Of a stretch of 64,000 nt of DNA, positions 1 to 9,312 are shown piece after piece. Origin of the DNA: Sphingobacterium tabacisoli. Its GTDB lineage: Bacteria; Bacteroidota; Bacteroidia; Sphingobacteriales; Sphingobacteriaceae. The stretch covers positions 620,001 to 684,000 of the forward strand of contig NZ_JAEQMU010000001.1 of NCBI RefSeq assembly GCF_017908035.1, written 5' to 3'. Below the pieces are notes generated by a model. It was not told where the DNA came from. It did no database searches and saw nothing but the letters and a program-made list of their open reading frames with translations. Every line of letters begins with the position of its first letter. Position 1 is the first letter of the stretch. Made by a program: the position numbers and the translations under genes.

Positions 1-2
1 CT

Positions 3-2456
3 GATCTGTTGAGCACTCGTAACCGACTTCCTTCTTCGGTTATTATGGATGTAGAGAAAGTACAGTTCGAACGAGGTAAATATAACCCCAATTCGAATCA
101 AAGTGCAATTCCGGAATATGCAGAGTGGTTGTTCAAACATAAAGCAGGAAGCATAAGCGATGCGCAGTTGGCGGAGGTAGAAGAGCGTATGCGAAATACA
201 GAAGTGCGGGATCAAATCTCAAAGTACTTGATGCAGACAGGGATAACGCAACAGTATAGTTTGGATCTTTCAGGAGGAGCATCAAACTACGCGTATTACT
301 TAGCCGCGGGATACAATAAAGGTAGAACGAATTGGATAGGAGAAGAGAATCAGAAGTTTAATGTATCTACTCAACATATACTTCAGCCAGCAAAAGATTT
401 AAACATTACAGCTCGTATAGATTATACAGATAGTAAATCCAAAACCAATTCGCTAACAAGTAGTAACCTTACTTCCGGAGCTGGTGTAGGATTGTCGCCT
501 TATGCACGTTTGGCCGATGAAATGGGCAATCCGATAGCTATGGTCAAAGATTATAGACAGAGTTATAAGGACGACCCAATAAATAGTGGCCTCTTGGATT
601 GGAATTATTACCCTTTGTTAGAAAGAGAGTTGATCGACAATAATGGCAAGGCAAAAGAGCTTCGTTTTAATGTCGAAGCAAATTATACGTTTCTAAAGCA
701 TTTTAAGGCTGCTGTCAACTATAATTATGGATACGGGCAGAATAGTGCAGAAAGGTACTACGATAAAGAGTCGTATTACGTGCGCAATCTGGTGAATCGC
801 TTCACAGATGACAAGATGAATCAAGTTATTCCTTATGGTGATATAAAGATCTTGGGTATACCGTATTTTTCGAATTATCACAATGCTCGTGCTACTTTGT
901 ATTATAATCAAAAATTTAACGATAAGCACCAGATTAATGCCCTAGTTGGGGGAGAGGTGAATGAGTCTATAAGGTATACGACAGCCGGGCACACGTTGTA
1001 TAAATACAATAGTAATACAGGTCAAGGGGAATCGTTGTTCAATTTTACAGAGAACTACCCGACTAGACCCAATGGAAGAGCCACTATTCCAAGTGTATTT
1101 CCAATTGATTTGAGTCATTTTACGGATCGATTCATCTCTTATTTCACTAATGTAAGTTATGAGTATCTAGATCGTTATGTATTAAGCTCATCTTGGCGTT
1201 GGGATGCATCAAATCTGTATGGTGTGAAGACTAACCAAAAAGGTATCCCATTGTGGTCCGTTGGTGGTGCTTGGCATGTGCATAAAGAACCGATGTTTAA
1301 TGTAGATTGGATATCACAATTGACCGCACGGTTGACCTATGGTAAAGCAGGGAATACGTTTAAAGAGGTGTCACATTTTCCGTTATTACAATTCAACGTA
1401 AAGCGCCCGAATAATATAAGCCAGGCGACTTTGCGCAGTACTGGAAACCCTACATTACGTTGGGAAACGGTATCCACAACCAATGCCGCTATAGATTTCG
1501 GCTTACTGTCGAATCGTTTGTCAGGATCTTTTGAGTTCTATATAAAAGATGCAACAGATTTGATCGGCAAGAATTTTATGGCACCAAGTACAGGTGTTAT
1601 TACGGGGGGGACAGCTGCAAGTAGTAACGTTATAAATTATGCAGCGATGCGTACTAAAGGAATTGATTTGACTTTGAACTCTAAAAATCTAGTTGGTGAT
1701 TTTACTTGGAATAGTACCGTTCTATTTAGTTTCACTAAGAATAAAATAACCGAGGTATACACTAATCCTACAGCAGTAATCTATGATTATTACGCCACAC
1801 CTCCTGCGGCTGTTGTTGGTGTGAGTCGGGATTTAATTTACTCTATCCCATGGCACGGTTTGGACGGGGAAACAGGAATGCCCATTATGTATATCAATGG
1901 CGAACGTACAACAAACAATTTAGCTTTTCATAACTCATTACGCTTAGATTCATTGAATAAAGCTGGTGTGTCCGTTGATCCTTATTACGGATCTGTACGT
2001 AATGACTTCTCGTACAAAAACTTTGATTTTAGCTTTTTAATTACATGGAAATCAGGTTCAGTATTCCGTCGTAGTTCAATGTATTCTGGAGGAGAATTCA
2101 ATGGAGTGTACCATATGGATTATTTTGATAGATGGCAAAAACCGGGTGACGAGCAGTTTACCAATGTGCCTGCTTATTCTGACGTGTATAACGGAAATGG
2201 TTCGACAAACTATAATTTCTCAGATGCTTTGATTACAAGAGGAGATTTGGTTCGTCTGCGGGATATAACATTTGGTTATACAATTACAAAAAGCAGAATG
2301 CCAAAGCTTCCATTCCAGTCAATGCGTATCACTGGGAATGTGGCCAATTTAGGTTTATTGTGGAAAGCTAATAAAGAGGGCTTAGACCCAGACTATCATG
2401 CGGCGGAGTTTGTACTACCACGTAGTTATAATTTAGGTTTACAATTGAGTTTGTAG
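3..2456 (+). CDS. SusC/RagA-family TonB-linked outer-membrane receptor, C-terminal part (5' end outside window)
   Basis: This is the C-terminal part of a SusC-type TonB-dependent transporter, the outer-membrane barrel that imports oligomeric nutrients together with a SusD lipoprotein. The reading frame is open from the first bases, so the gene starts upstream; the signal peptide, carboxypeptidase-like domain and plug are not in the window. About 815 residues are visible, with alternating aromatic and polar strands typical of the barrel and a C-terminal strand ending LGLQLSL. Its partner SusD follows after 10 bases. The substrate cannot be told from the sequence. Assignment to the family rests on barrel character and the SusD partner and is firm; the TTG near base 9 is internal, not a start. 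Confidence 0.93.
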   Translation, partial: DLLSTRNRLPSSVIMDVEKVQFERGKYNPNSNQSAIPEYAEWLFKHKAGSISDAQLAEVEERMRNTEVRDQISKYLMQTGITQQYSLDLSGGASNYAYYLAAGYNKGRTNWIGEENQKFNVSTQHILQPAKDLNITARIDYTDSKSKTNSLTSSNLTSGAGVGLSPYARLADEMGNPIAMVKDYRQSYKDDPINSGLLDWNYYPLLERELIDNNGKAKELRFNVEANYTFLKHFKAAVNYNYGYGQNSAERYYDKESYYVRNLVNRFTDDKMNQVIPYGDIKILGIPYFSNYHNARATLYYNQKFNDKHQINALVGGEVNESIRYTTAGHTLYKYNSNTGQGESLFNFTENYPTRPNGRATIPSVFPIDLSHFTDRFISYFTNVSYEYLDRYVLSSSWRWDASNLYGVKTNQKGIPLWSVGGAWHVHKEPMFNVDWISQLTARLTYGKAGNTFKEVSHFPLLQFNVKRPNNISQATLRSTGNPTLRWETVSTTNAAIDFGLLSNRLSGSFEFYIKDATDLIGKNFMAPSTGVITGGTAASSNVINYAAMRTKGIDLTLNSKNLVGDFTWNSTVLFSFTKNKITEVYTNPTAVIYDYYATPPAAVVGVSRDLIYSIPWHGLDGETGMPIMYINGERTTNNLAFHNSLRLDSLNKAGVSVDPYYGSVRNDFSYKNFDFSFLITWKSGSVFRRSSMYSGGEFNGVYHMDYFDRWQKPGDEQFTNVPAYSDVYNGNGSTNYNFSDALITRGDLVRLRDITFGYTITKSRMPKLPFQSMRITGNVANLGLLWKANKEGLDPDYHAAEFVLPRSYNLGLQLSL

Positions 2457-2466
2457 TGTTATAGGA

Positions 2467-3855
2467 ATGAATAAAATGAAGATATCAAAATTTACATATG
2501 TATTACCCTTCTTGTTGTTGACAGCAAGTTGTGGTAAAGATTTTTTGGAGGTTAAGCGTGATAAATCTCAAGTAGTGCCAAATCTAATTGAAGATTATCA
2601 AGGGCTTATGGATAATTTTAGCGTTATAAACGAACGAGCTTCCGTATCCTTAGGATTAGTAGGTGCTGCCGAATATCATTTGCCCGATGGCACCTTGAAA
2701 ACATGGTTGTCTAATTTACCCTATGAGGTGAATGGGTATCTATGGGAAAAGGAGATTTTTGGAGGTTATGAGTCTACGGATTGGAATAACGGATATCAGC
2801 GGATCTTATATGCTAATTTAGCCTTGGAGGCACGCAGTATCACCCCAACGCCAAAAGAGCAAATGGCCTGGAATAATGCGATCGGCAGTGCATCATTCGT
2901 TCGTGGTTATAGTTACTATCAGTTGGCGCAATTGTTCTGTAAACCGTATGATGCAAAGACAGCGGGGACAGATTTGGGAATACCTATCAAACGTTCTAGA
3001 GATGTTACGGAAGCGGTAACCCGTGGTACGGTCGAAGAGGTCTATCAGTTTATAGTAAAAGACTTGGAGGCTGCTATAGAGCTGCTTCCAGAGAAATCTA
3101 CCAGTGTATTTCGGCCTAGTAAATCGATTGCGGCGACTCTTTTAGTACGTACATTGATGCAGATGGGGAAATATGATAAAGCATTGGAATATGCAGAATT
3201 GGCCTATCAGAAGAATAATAAGTTGAACGATTACAATACCATCGACTCGACGAAAGCTGCACCATTCTCTGATGACTATGGTATGTCTAATCCAGAACTG
3301 CTATACTATGCACATATAAATAAACCTGGATCGTCTTATACAGGTTTTAATGCAGACGCTGGAATATTAAATCTATATGAGACTCATGATTTACGTAAAA
3401 CGCTGTTCTTCAATCGAATCAAAGCGGATGGTAGAATGGAATTTAAAGCCTCTTTTTCTGGTGCTATAAACATATTCGTTGGCGTGTCTGCGGGTGAGAT
3501 ACATTTGAACTACGCAGAATGCCTAATTCGCAACAACAAGACGGCAGATGGAACGGCTGTGCTAAATAATCTACGTAAAAATAGGTTTGAAAAAGGTAAT
3601 TATCATCCAATCAAAGTGTCAGATTACAGCGATTTAATGGAGTATGTTTGGAAAGAAAGAAGACGCGAACTGTATTTCAAAGGATTGGCTTGGGAAGATT
3701 ATAGAAGACAGAACAAGGAGGGAAAATATTTGGTCAAATTGCAACGTAATAACAATGACAAGGTGTATACGTTGGAGCCAAATGATAAGAAATGGACACT
3801 TCCTCTGCCAGATAACGAGGTGAAGATAAAAGGATTCATACAGAACGATAGATAA
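2467..3855 (+). CDS. SusD/RagB-family nutrient-binding lipoprotein
   Basis: SusD-type surface lipoprotein of 462 residues, the lid and ligand-binding partner of the SusC receptor encoded just upstream. The N-terminus has a basic start, a hydrophobic stretch and a lipobox LTASC, so it is probably lipidated and exported to the outer membrane. The middle has TPR-like helices (for example around the ATLLVRTLMQMGKYDKALEYAE region, positions about 2-0.23 kb into the gene), and the C-terminal third carries the SusD hallmark of YAEC followed by a WKERRRELYFKG segment. Either of two methionines (2467 or 2476) could be the start. Its stop codon is directly followed by the ATG of an ABC ATPase, so all four genes here are probably one transcript. 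Confidence 0.93.
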   Translation: MNKMKISKFTYVLPFLLLTASCGKDFLEVKRDKSQVVPNLIEDYQGLMDNFSVINERASVSLGLVGAAEYHLPDGTLKTWLSNLPYEVNGYLWEKEIFGGYESTDWNNGYQRILYANLALEARSITPTPKEQMAWNNAIGSASFVRGYSYYQLAQLFCKPYDAKTAGTDLGIPIKRSRDVTEAVTRGTVEEVYQFIVKDLEAAIELLPEKSTSVFRPSKSIAATLLVRTLMQMGKYDKALEYAELAYQKNNKLNDYNTIDSTKAAPFSDDYGMSNPELLYYAHINKPGSSYTGFNADAGILNLYETHDLRKTLFFNRIKADGRMEFKASFSGAINIFVGVSAGEIHLNYAECLIRNNKTADGTAVLNNLRKNRFEKGNYHPIKVSDYSDLMEYVWKERRRELYFKGLAWEDYRRQNKEGKYLVKLQRNNNDKVYTLEPNDKKWTLPLPDNEVKIKGFIQNDR

Positions 3856-4776
3856 ATGTCTGAAAATATAGTAACGATAAAAGGATTGTCCCACCGATAT
3901 AGTAGTCAGTGGGCAATCAAAGATATCAACTTCGAGATCAACACGAAGGGGATATTGGGACTGCTAGGGTCCAATGGTGCAGGTAAGTCGACAACCATGA
4001 ACATTCTATGTGGTGTCTTAAACCAGACCGAGGGTACGGTGTTGATCAACGGCTTAGACACGCGGGAGAATGCACGCGAGGCTAAAAAGAAAATTGGTTT
4101 TCTCCCACAGAATCCGCCACTGCATCTGGAACTAACTGTGGATGAATACCTCACGCACTGTGCTTACTTAAGAAGAATTGCTCCGAAAGAAATTAAAGCA
4201 GCTGTAGAAGCTGCAAAAGAGCGTTGTGGTATAGCGCACTTTAGTAATAGATTGTTGCGTAACCTTTCTGGAGGCTATAGGCAACGTGTTGGTATAGCAC
4301 AGGCCATTATCCACAAACCTCAGCTAGTGGTATTGGACGAGCCGACCAACGGCTTAGATCCCAACCAGATTATTGAGGTGCGTAAGCTGATTAAAGAAAT
4401 AGCGGAAGAACGTGCTGTTATCTTCTCTTCACATATATTAAGTGAGGTACAGGTACTCTGCAAGGATATTATTATGATTGAGGGTGGAAGGATTGTATTT
4501 GCCGATACGATGGATGCTTTTAATAATTACATCGAGTCGAATGAGGTTAAAGTATGGATGAAAAATCCGCCGACAGCAGAGGAGCTCCTTCAAATCGACG
4601 GGATAGAGTCTATTGTTCGATACGATGATCATGAGATTGTTTTTAAAGTAGACAAATCCAAAGAGGTCAATGAAGCGATTATACATCTGAGTGTATCCCA
4701 GAAATGGGGCTTGAAGGAGATTTCCCAAGAGAAGAGCTCACTGGATGATGTGTTCAAGCAATTATCATCACACTAA
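3856..4776 (+). CDS. ABC transporter ATP-binding protein, GldA-like
   Basis: Cytoplasmic ATPase subunit of an ABC-2 type transporter, 306 residues. Walker A is GSNGAGKST near residue 40, the signature is LSGGYRQR near residue 138, and Walker B is LVVLDEPTNGLD; the switch histidine follows in SSHIL. The family includes GldA, the ATPase of the gliding-motility-associated ABC transporter. The start directly abuts the SusD stop, and the following permease starts 22 bases after the end of this gene, so it is co-transcribed and probably energises the next gene product. The cargo is unknown. A role in gliding itself is not shown, as such transporters are also found in non-gliding Bacteroidota. Confidence 0.9.
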   Translation: MSENIVTIKGLSHRYSSQWAIKDINFEINTKGILGLLGSNGAGKSTTMNILCGVLNQTEGTVLINGLDTRENAREAKKKIGFLPQNPPLHLELTVDEYLTHCAYLRRIAPKEIKAAVEAAKERCGIAHFSNRLLRNLSGGYRQRVGIAQAIIHKPQLVVLDEPTNGLDPNQIIEVRKLIKEIAEERAVIFSSHILSEVQVLCKDIIMIEGGRIVFADTMDAFNNYIESNEVKVWMKNPPTAEELLQIDGIESIVRYDDHEIVFKVDKSKEVNEAIIHLSVSQKWGLKEISQEKSSLDDVFKQLSSH

Positions 4777-4798
4777 AAACTGTTCAAGCTATTTAATT

Positions 4799-7108
4799 AT
4801 GCGTGTTATACTTAGAATTGCAAGGTTAGAGCTTGCATCATTATTTTTCTCTCCTATTGCTTGGCTGGTCTTTTTAGTGTTTGCAGTACAGTTCGGAATC
4901 TCGTTTGTCACCAAACTCGAGCTGTATGCTTCATACAAAGCATTGGGCTATAATACAGTCAATCTAACGGACTATATCTTTACCCATGGGCAGACCCCCG
5001 GGCTTTTCTTAACGGTACAATCGCAATTGTATCTTTTTGTTCCCTTATTGACTATGGGGCTTATCAGTCGGGAGCTGCACAGTGGCTCGATTAAGCTGTT
5101 ACAGTCCTCACCAATCAGCACCACGGAAATCATACTGGGCAAATACCTAGGTATAATGGTCTACGGATTGTTACTGTTTTCGTTGTTGTTCGTTTTTATA
5201 GTCTGTGGAGGTGCGGTGATCCCAAATTTTGAATGGACCTGGATGTTTACCGCTTTAGCAGGTTTGTTCTTGCTTTTTGGAGCTTATGCTGCTATCGGTC
5301 TGTTCCTATCTAGTCTTACCTCATATCAGGTTGTAGCGGCGATAAGTACTTTGGTACTGCTTACGTTTTTACATTATATAGGTGGTTTATGGCAGGATGT
5401 GGATTTTGTGCGTCATATTGCTTACTTCTTTTCGGTGAGTGGAAAGGCAGATAGTATGATTGGGGGGCTGGTTCGTTCCAAAGACATTATCTATTTTCTG
5501 GTTGTCGTTACTTTGTTTTTAGGACTGACTATTCTTAAAATGGAAATGGCACGTTCTTCTAAAAGCATCGGTCAAAAAATCGCTATCTATACGAGTTTTG
5601 TGGTAGCGCTCGTATGTATCGGCTATGTCGCTTCTCTTCCGCGTATGACATTCTATAACGATGTCACTTCGCAGGGAACGCGCACGCTCAGCAAGACAGG
5701 GATAGCGGTTGTGAAGAAAATGGAGCAACCATTAAAGATTACAACTTATGTCAATCTCCTAGATCCCGATTATAATATCGGTGCCAAGAAGCAACGGAAT
5801 GCAGATATGTCCCGCTTCGAGCAGTACCAACGTTTCCTACCAGATATGGAAATGGAGTATGTGTACTATTATGATACCTGCGAAAACAAATCCTTGTTTG
5901 AGAACAAAATCAATAAAGGCCTTTCGTTGGAGCAGGTTGCTAATAATGTGGTAGAGACTTACAAGCTCAATATCAATGACTTTCTAACACCTGCTGAGAT
6001 ACGTAAAAAAATAGATCTATCTGCAGAAGGCAACCGTATGGTACGCGTTTTAGAAAGTGGCGATAAAAAAACATACTTACGGTTGTATAATGATTTTTTC
6101 AAGCATCCGGGAGAGCCTAATATTGTGGCTGCCCTAAAGCGTCTTCAGATAGGAGGGGCGAAGGTTGCATTTGTAGGTGGCTATGATATGCGCGCTATCG
6201 ACAATACAACCGAACGCGGTTACCGTCAAGCTACAAATGATATTACGCAACGAAATTCATTGGTAAACAATGGCTTTGATTCCTACAGCTTATCTTTAGA
6301 CACCGAAGAGATTCCTTCTGACATCAGCACGTTGGTGGTCGCAGACCCAAGACAACATCTAAGCGCTGTAGTGATTGGCAAGATTAAGAATTACCTGGAC
6401 AAAGGCGGAAATATGTTGGTCTTCGCTGAGCCAGAGCAGAAAGTGTACCTAGCTCCTTTATTGGATTACCTGGGAGTAGACTTTGAGGAAGGCGCTATGG
6501 TTCAAAACAACACGGACATATCGGCTAATGTTGTTTATGCGAGAGCCGCTAGCGAATCCGCTAAAATGGGTAAGATTATGGCTGGCGCGGTAAAAGACAG
6601 TGTCTTCAAAACCGTGTTTTTGAGTCCAGGCGTATTTAAAACTGTTCATAGCAGCGGGTTTGAAGTCTTTCCTATGCTTCAGGTAAAAGAAAAGAATGCC
6701 TGGTTGAAGCGTACAAAGCTAGACAGTGATTCGTTACGGGTAAGCTACTCTGCGGAAAATGGAGATCGCTCAATGCTTGCAGATGTTGCTATCGGCATGA
6801 CACGTATGGTAGGGGATAGAGAACAAAAGATTGCTTTGGTGAGTGATGCTGATTTTATCAGTAATATCGAACTTGGAACATTTAGAAAAACCGGTGGAAA
6901 CAGTAATACGCAGTTTTACTCTGCATTGTACGAATGGTTTACAGATGAGACCTATCCGATAATGATTGATCCAATCCTTCCGATTGACAATGATATTACA
7001 CTTAGCACCAAGGGGGCATCGGCTCTGCGTGTGGTGTTTGTCTATGTATTACCTATTCTATTGTTACTGCTAGGGGGCTTAGTACTTACCCTCAGAAAGA
7101 GAAAATAG
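4799..7108 (+). CDS. Fused ABC-2 permease and GldG-like auxiliary protein
   Basis: Inner-membrane protein of 769 residues. The first 270 or so residues carry six or seven hydrophobic helices of an ABC-2 permease (GldF-like). A further membrane helix then leads into a large extracytoplasmic region of the GldG/ABC-auxiliary type, including the NDVTSQGTRTLSK segment, and the protein ends with a single helix and an RKRK anchor. GldF and GldG are separate proteins in classical gliding bacteria; here they are one chain. I chose ATG 4799 because the upstream ATG at 4745 lies inside the ATPase gene and adds 18 hydrophilic residues before the first membrane helix. A strong terminator follows, closing the SusC-SusD-ABC operon. 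Confidence 0.88.
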   Translation: MRVILRIARLELASLFFSPIAWLVFLVFAVQFGISFVTKLELYASYKALGYNTVNLTDYIFTHGQTPGLFLTVQSQLYLFVPLLTMGLISRELHSGSIKLLQSSPISTTEIILGKYLGIMVYGLLLFSLLFVFIVCGGAVIPNFEWTWMFTALAGLFLLFGAYAAIGLFLSSLTSYQVVAAISTLVLLTFLHYIGGLWQDVDFVRHIAYFFSVSGKADSMIGGLVRSKDIIYFLVVVTLFLGLTILKMEMARSSKSIGQKIAIYTSFVVALVCIGYVASLPRMTFYNDVTSQGTRTLSKTGIAVVKKMEQPLKITTYVNLLDPDYNIGAKKQRNADMSRFEQYQRFLPDMEMEYVYYYDTCENKSLFENKINKGLSLEQVANNVVETYKLNINDFLTPAEIRKKIDLSAEGNRMVRVLESGDKKTYLRLYNDFFKHPGEPNIVAALKRLQIGGAKVAFVGGYDMRAIDNTTERGYRQATNDITQRNSLVNNGFDSYSLSLDTEEIPSDISTLVVADPRQHLSAVVIGKIKNYLDKGGNMLVFAEPEQKVYLAPLLDYLGVDFEEGAMVQNNTDISANVVYARAASESAKMGKIMAGAVKDSVFKTVFLSPGVFKTVHSSGFEVFPMLQVKEKNAWLKRTKLDSDSLRVSYSAENGDRSMLADVAIGMTRMVGDREQKIALVSDADFISNIELGTFRKTGGNSNTQFYSALYEWFTDETYPIMIDPILPIDNDITLSTKGASALRVVFVYVLPILLLLLGGLVLTLRKRK

Positions 7109-7113
7109 AAGTC

Positions 7114-7147
7114 AAAAAAATCCCCGATTTAATCGGGGATTTTTTTT
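7114..7147 (+). terminator. Rho-independent terminator after the SusCD-ABC operon
   Basis: A-run, then the inverted repeat ATCCCCGAT-TTA-ATCGGGGAT, then a run of eight T. It lies six bases after the stop codon of the GldF/GldG-type fusion and is GC-rich against an AT-rich background. Confidence 0.92.
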
Positions 7148-7207
7148 AAGGTTTGACACCTTGTTTTGCTATATAAACTTATTACTGAATGTGGTTCGAA
7201 TTGAAAT

Positions 7208-7231
7208 ATACTTAAACATCAGTTTAAGTAT
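7208..7231. repeat. Perfect 10-bp inverted repeat with 4-base loop
   Basis: ATACTTAAAC-ATCA-GTTTAAGTAT. It lies 11 bases past the stop of the minus-strand mini-gene at 7243-7338 and may end its transcript, but no clear T-run follows on that strand. The rest of the 309-base gap between 7108 and 7418 holds only the terminator, the mini-gene and its -7 box. Confidence 0.6.
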
Positions 7232-7242
7232 GCTCCGTGATT

Positions 7243-7338
7243 CTAGTCTTCTAGAATTACGAAGTCATCGCCATCGTATAACCATTCTAGGGTATCGATA
7301 GTGTGTTCTAAATTTGTGATTTCTAAATCTTTAATCAT
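7243..7338 (-). CDS. Possible 31-residue acidic small protein
   Basis: I do not recognise it. An ATG at 7338 opens 31 codons ending in TAG: MIKDLEITNLEH, then TIDTLEWLYDGD and DFVILED. The peptide is strongly acidic, with only one lysine and no arginine, and shows a heptad-like spacing of Leu and Ile. A perfect TAnnTTTG box (TATATTTG) sits 20 bases upstream of the start and a 10-bp inverted repeat follows the stop, so the stretch looks like a compact transcription unit. It lies 79 bases downstream of the YchJ-type gene on the same strand and could also be read from there. Chance is possible at this length; conservation would decide. Confidence 0.45.
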   Translation of the reverse strand: MIKDLEITNLEHTIDTLEWLYDGDDFVILED

Positions 7339-7358
7339 AACATTTAATTTTATTAATA

Positions 7359-7366
7359 CAAATATA
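7359..7366 (-). promoter_or_regulatory. -7 box for the 31-codon mini-gene
   Basis: TATATTTG on the minus strand matches the Bacteroidota TAnnTTTG consensus fully. No TTG is found at the usual distance further upstream, so this is a half match. The start codon is 20 bases downstream. Confidence 0.4.
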
Positions 7367-7417
7367 GCTATGAACTGTTAGCCTTGCATTAATCGTGTGT
7401 TAAGTTTATATTAAGTG

Positions 7418-7792
7418 TTAATTTATTAATCTACCATCCACATAGTACCAATTGCCTTGTAGTTCTTTAAAATTGGATTTCTCGTGGTGTATCTGCAGGA
7501 CGCCATCTTCGTCCTTATATTGTGCTTTGAACTCTACCGTCTGTTGCGTAGACTTCACAATCTCTAGGGCCATCCAGCTATTGGCTGTAGCCCAGCTCTT
7601 GATATCCTGTTTGTTCTGGAAGCGACGTGTAGATGGGTGGAAGCTGTTGTAGAGGAAATCGATATTGGCCACGACAAAAGCACTGTATCGGGCACGCATT
7701 AGTAATTCGGCGGTAGAGGCTTTCTGTTGGCCACTATGTATCAGTGCGCAACAGTGCTCAAAATCCTTCTCGCTTCCGCATGGACAAGTCAT
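7418..7792 (-). CDS. YchJ/UPF0225-family protein with SEC-C-type zinc motif
   Basis: Small cytoplasmic protein of 124 residues with the N-terminal metal-binding pattern CPCGSEKDFEHCC followed by the family segment TAELLMRARYSAF. The remainder is an NTF2-like fold as known for YchJ proteins, ending in GNWYYVDG. The biochemical function of the family is not established; SEC-C motifs bind zinc. It lies 19 bases downstream of the cupin-like gene on the same strand, so the two are probably one transcript. Length agrees with short family members. Confidence 0.88.
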   Translation of the reverse strand: MTCPCGSEKDFEHCCALIHSGQQKASTAELLMRARYSAFVVANIDFLYNSFHPSTRRFQNKQDIKSWATANSWMALEIVKSTQQTVEFKAQYKDEDGVLQIHHEKSNFKELQGNWYYVDGRLIN

Positions 7793-7811
7793 AAGTATAC
7801 TATATGTTGAT

Positions 7812-8681
7812 TTATTTTAAATATTCTTTTAAGGCCTCCTGGCTTTTTTGATACGCTTTTTCCTGTTTGCGTTGGACCCATTTCTTCTTCCATATTTTAC
7901 GCATTATTTTATCGGTGTAGCGGATGATAAAGACCTCGTTAAGCATTTTTAGCAGGCGCTTTGGACCACTCGGAAACGAGCGTAATGTTATAGAGAAACC
8001 TGCTTCTAGATAGCGGTTGAAATGCCAGTATCCACTCGGCATGAACAGGGCGTCGCCATGTTCCATAAATATTTCATAGCCTTGGGCATACTGCAGGGCC
8101 GGGAACTCCTGATAGTCGGGGTTCTCATAATCGATATTGTAAACGGTATGTACCGACAGCGGAACCTTATAGAGAAAGGCAGATTGGTCGGGTGGGAATA
8201 AGAGCACCCGCTTTTTCCCTTCAAACTGAAAGTGCAATAAATCTCCGAGATCTACATCGTAGTGCATCAGTACGCGAGCCTCACTTCCTCCAAAGAACAA
8301 GGTCGGAATACGTTTGAAATACTTGAAACCTAAATCCGGGTAGCTGAAGTTTTTCAATAGCTCGGGCAGATGGTCGGTAATGATGTAGAAGAAAATCCTA
8401 TAGTCCGACGGCTGTTTCTTTATGAGCGTGATATAATCTTTAAACCGCATGCGGGTTACTGGTTCATTGGTCGCTTTATTCGGGTCTGCCGGTTTATTAT
8501 CGTAGAGTCCGACTTCCTGTTCGCCGACCTGACTGTAGATATAATCCAGATTCCATTTGTCAAAATCTTTCCACTTGCGGGCGTAGCCCTTGATAAGAAC
8601 AGGGCGCTGCGGGATAAAATACTTTTTTAAAAAATCCTCTTTAGATATATCTTGAACCGTGTCGACTTGCGATAAAATCAT
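7812..8681 (-). CDS. Cupin-like (JmjC-type) Fe(II)/2-oxoglutarate-dependent oxygenase-type protein
   Basis: Protein of 289 residues of the cupin_8/JmjC group. The probable iron ligands are His140 and Asp142 in MHYDVD and the distal His220 in GYWHFNRY, and the surrounding PSGYWH pattern is typical of protein or RNA hydroxylases of this fold. The N-terminus (FIPQRPVLIKG) is the usual entry of the domain. The C-terminal 40 residues are very rich in Lys and Gln and may contact nucleic acid or another protein (inference). The substrate is unknown. The gene leads a two-gene run with the YchJ-type gene and faces away from the lipocalin-like gene. Confidence 0.85.
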   Translation of the reverse strand: MILSQVDTVQDISKEDFLKKYFIPQRPVLIKGYARKWKDFDKWNLDYIYSQVGEQEVGLYDNKPADPNKATNEPVTRMRFKDYITLIKKQPSDYRIFFYIITDHLPELLKNFSYPDLGFKYFKRIPTLFFGGSEARVLMHYDVDLGDLLHFQFEGKKRVLLFPPDQSAFLYKVPLSVHTVYNIDYENPDYQEFPALQYAQGYEIFMEHGDALFMPSGYWHFNRYLEAGFSITLRSFPSGPKRLLKMLNEVFIIRYTDKIMRKIWKKKWVQRKQEKAYQKSQEALKEYLK

Positions 8682-8797
8682 ATACTTCGATGCTTACGTA
8701 TAAAAGTAATAAATATTTGAATTTTTATGACACAAATACAACTTTACTGCTAAACTATTTTGGGGCTTTAAGCGTTGTTAAAGAAACAACCTCAGAA

Positions 8798-9307
8798 ATG
8801 ACATCGATAAAAAATGAAATAATAGGGACGTGGGAGCTCCTTTCTTATATAGAAGTTCCCCTAGATGGTTTGGATTCTTCTTTTCCTTTTGGAAAAACAC
8901 CTAAAGGACTGTTATTATATGGTCCGGATGGGTATATGGCCGTGCAGATTTCTAGCCGGGACCACCTAAAATGTGTTTCGGACGACCGTCTAAAGGTCTC
9001 TACCGAAGAAGCTGAACAACGAATAAAGGGCTATTTGGCTTTTAGTGGGCGATACACCGTAGACAATAGAAACGCACATGTGGTTTACGATATTGAGAGT
9101 TCCTTCTTTCCTAATTGGGAGGGGAGCCGGCATGTACGTAAGTTGGACTTTGATGGCGACGTCTTGTTTCAGAAGTCATTGGAACCCATACGTTCGGGGG
9201 GAAGGATGATACATGCACATATGACCTGGAAACGGATCGGAAAGGATATTGATATGTCGGCAATAGAAGAAGATGCGATGACAAACTTTTTTGTAGCAGA
9301 CCATTAA
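8798..9307 (+). CDS. Lipocalin-like domain protein
   Basis: Small protein of 169 residues with the lipocalin-like entry IIGTWELLSYIEV and the later GYMAVQIS and FSGRYTVD segments. These are typical of the bacterial lipocalin_5 group, small beta-barrels of unknown ligand, often linked to ligand binding or stress. No signal peptide is visible, so it is probably cytoplasmic. I chose ATG 8798 (MTSIKNEIIG) because the family begins just before GTW; an upstream ATG at 8690 would add 36 residues of no clear character. It is divergent from the cupin-like gene and ends in a shared terminator with the DUF2853 gene. Confidence 0.78.
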   Translation: MTSIKNEIIGTWELLSYIEVPLDGLDSSFPFGKTPKGLLLYGPDGYMAVQISSRDHLKCVSDDRLKVSTEEAEQRIKGYLAFSGRYTVDNRNAHVVYDIESSFFPNWEGSRHVRKLDFDGDVLFQKSLEPIRSGGRMIHAHMTWKRIGKDIDMSAIEEDAMTNFFVADH

Positions 9308-9312
9308 AAAGA

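Noticed and set aside
4745-4798. Start of the GldF/GldG fusion at 4745
   Set aside because: Lies within the ATPase gene and adds a hydrophilic stretch before the first membrane helix.
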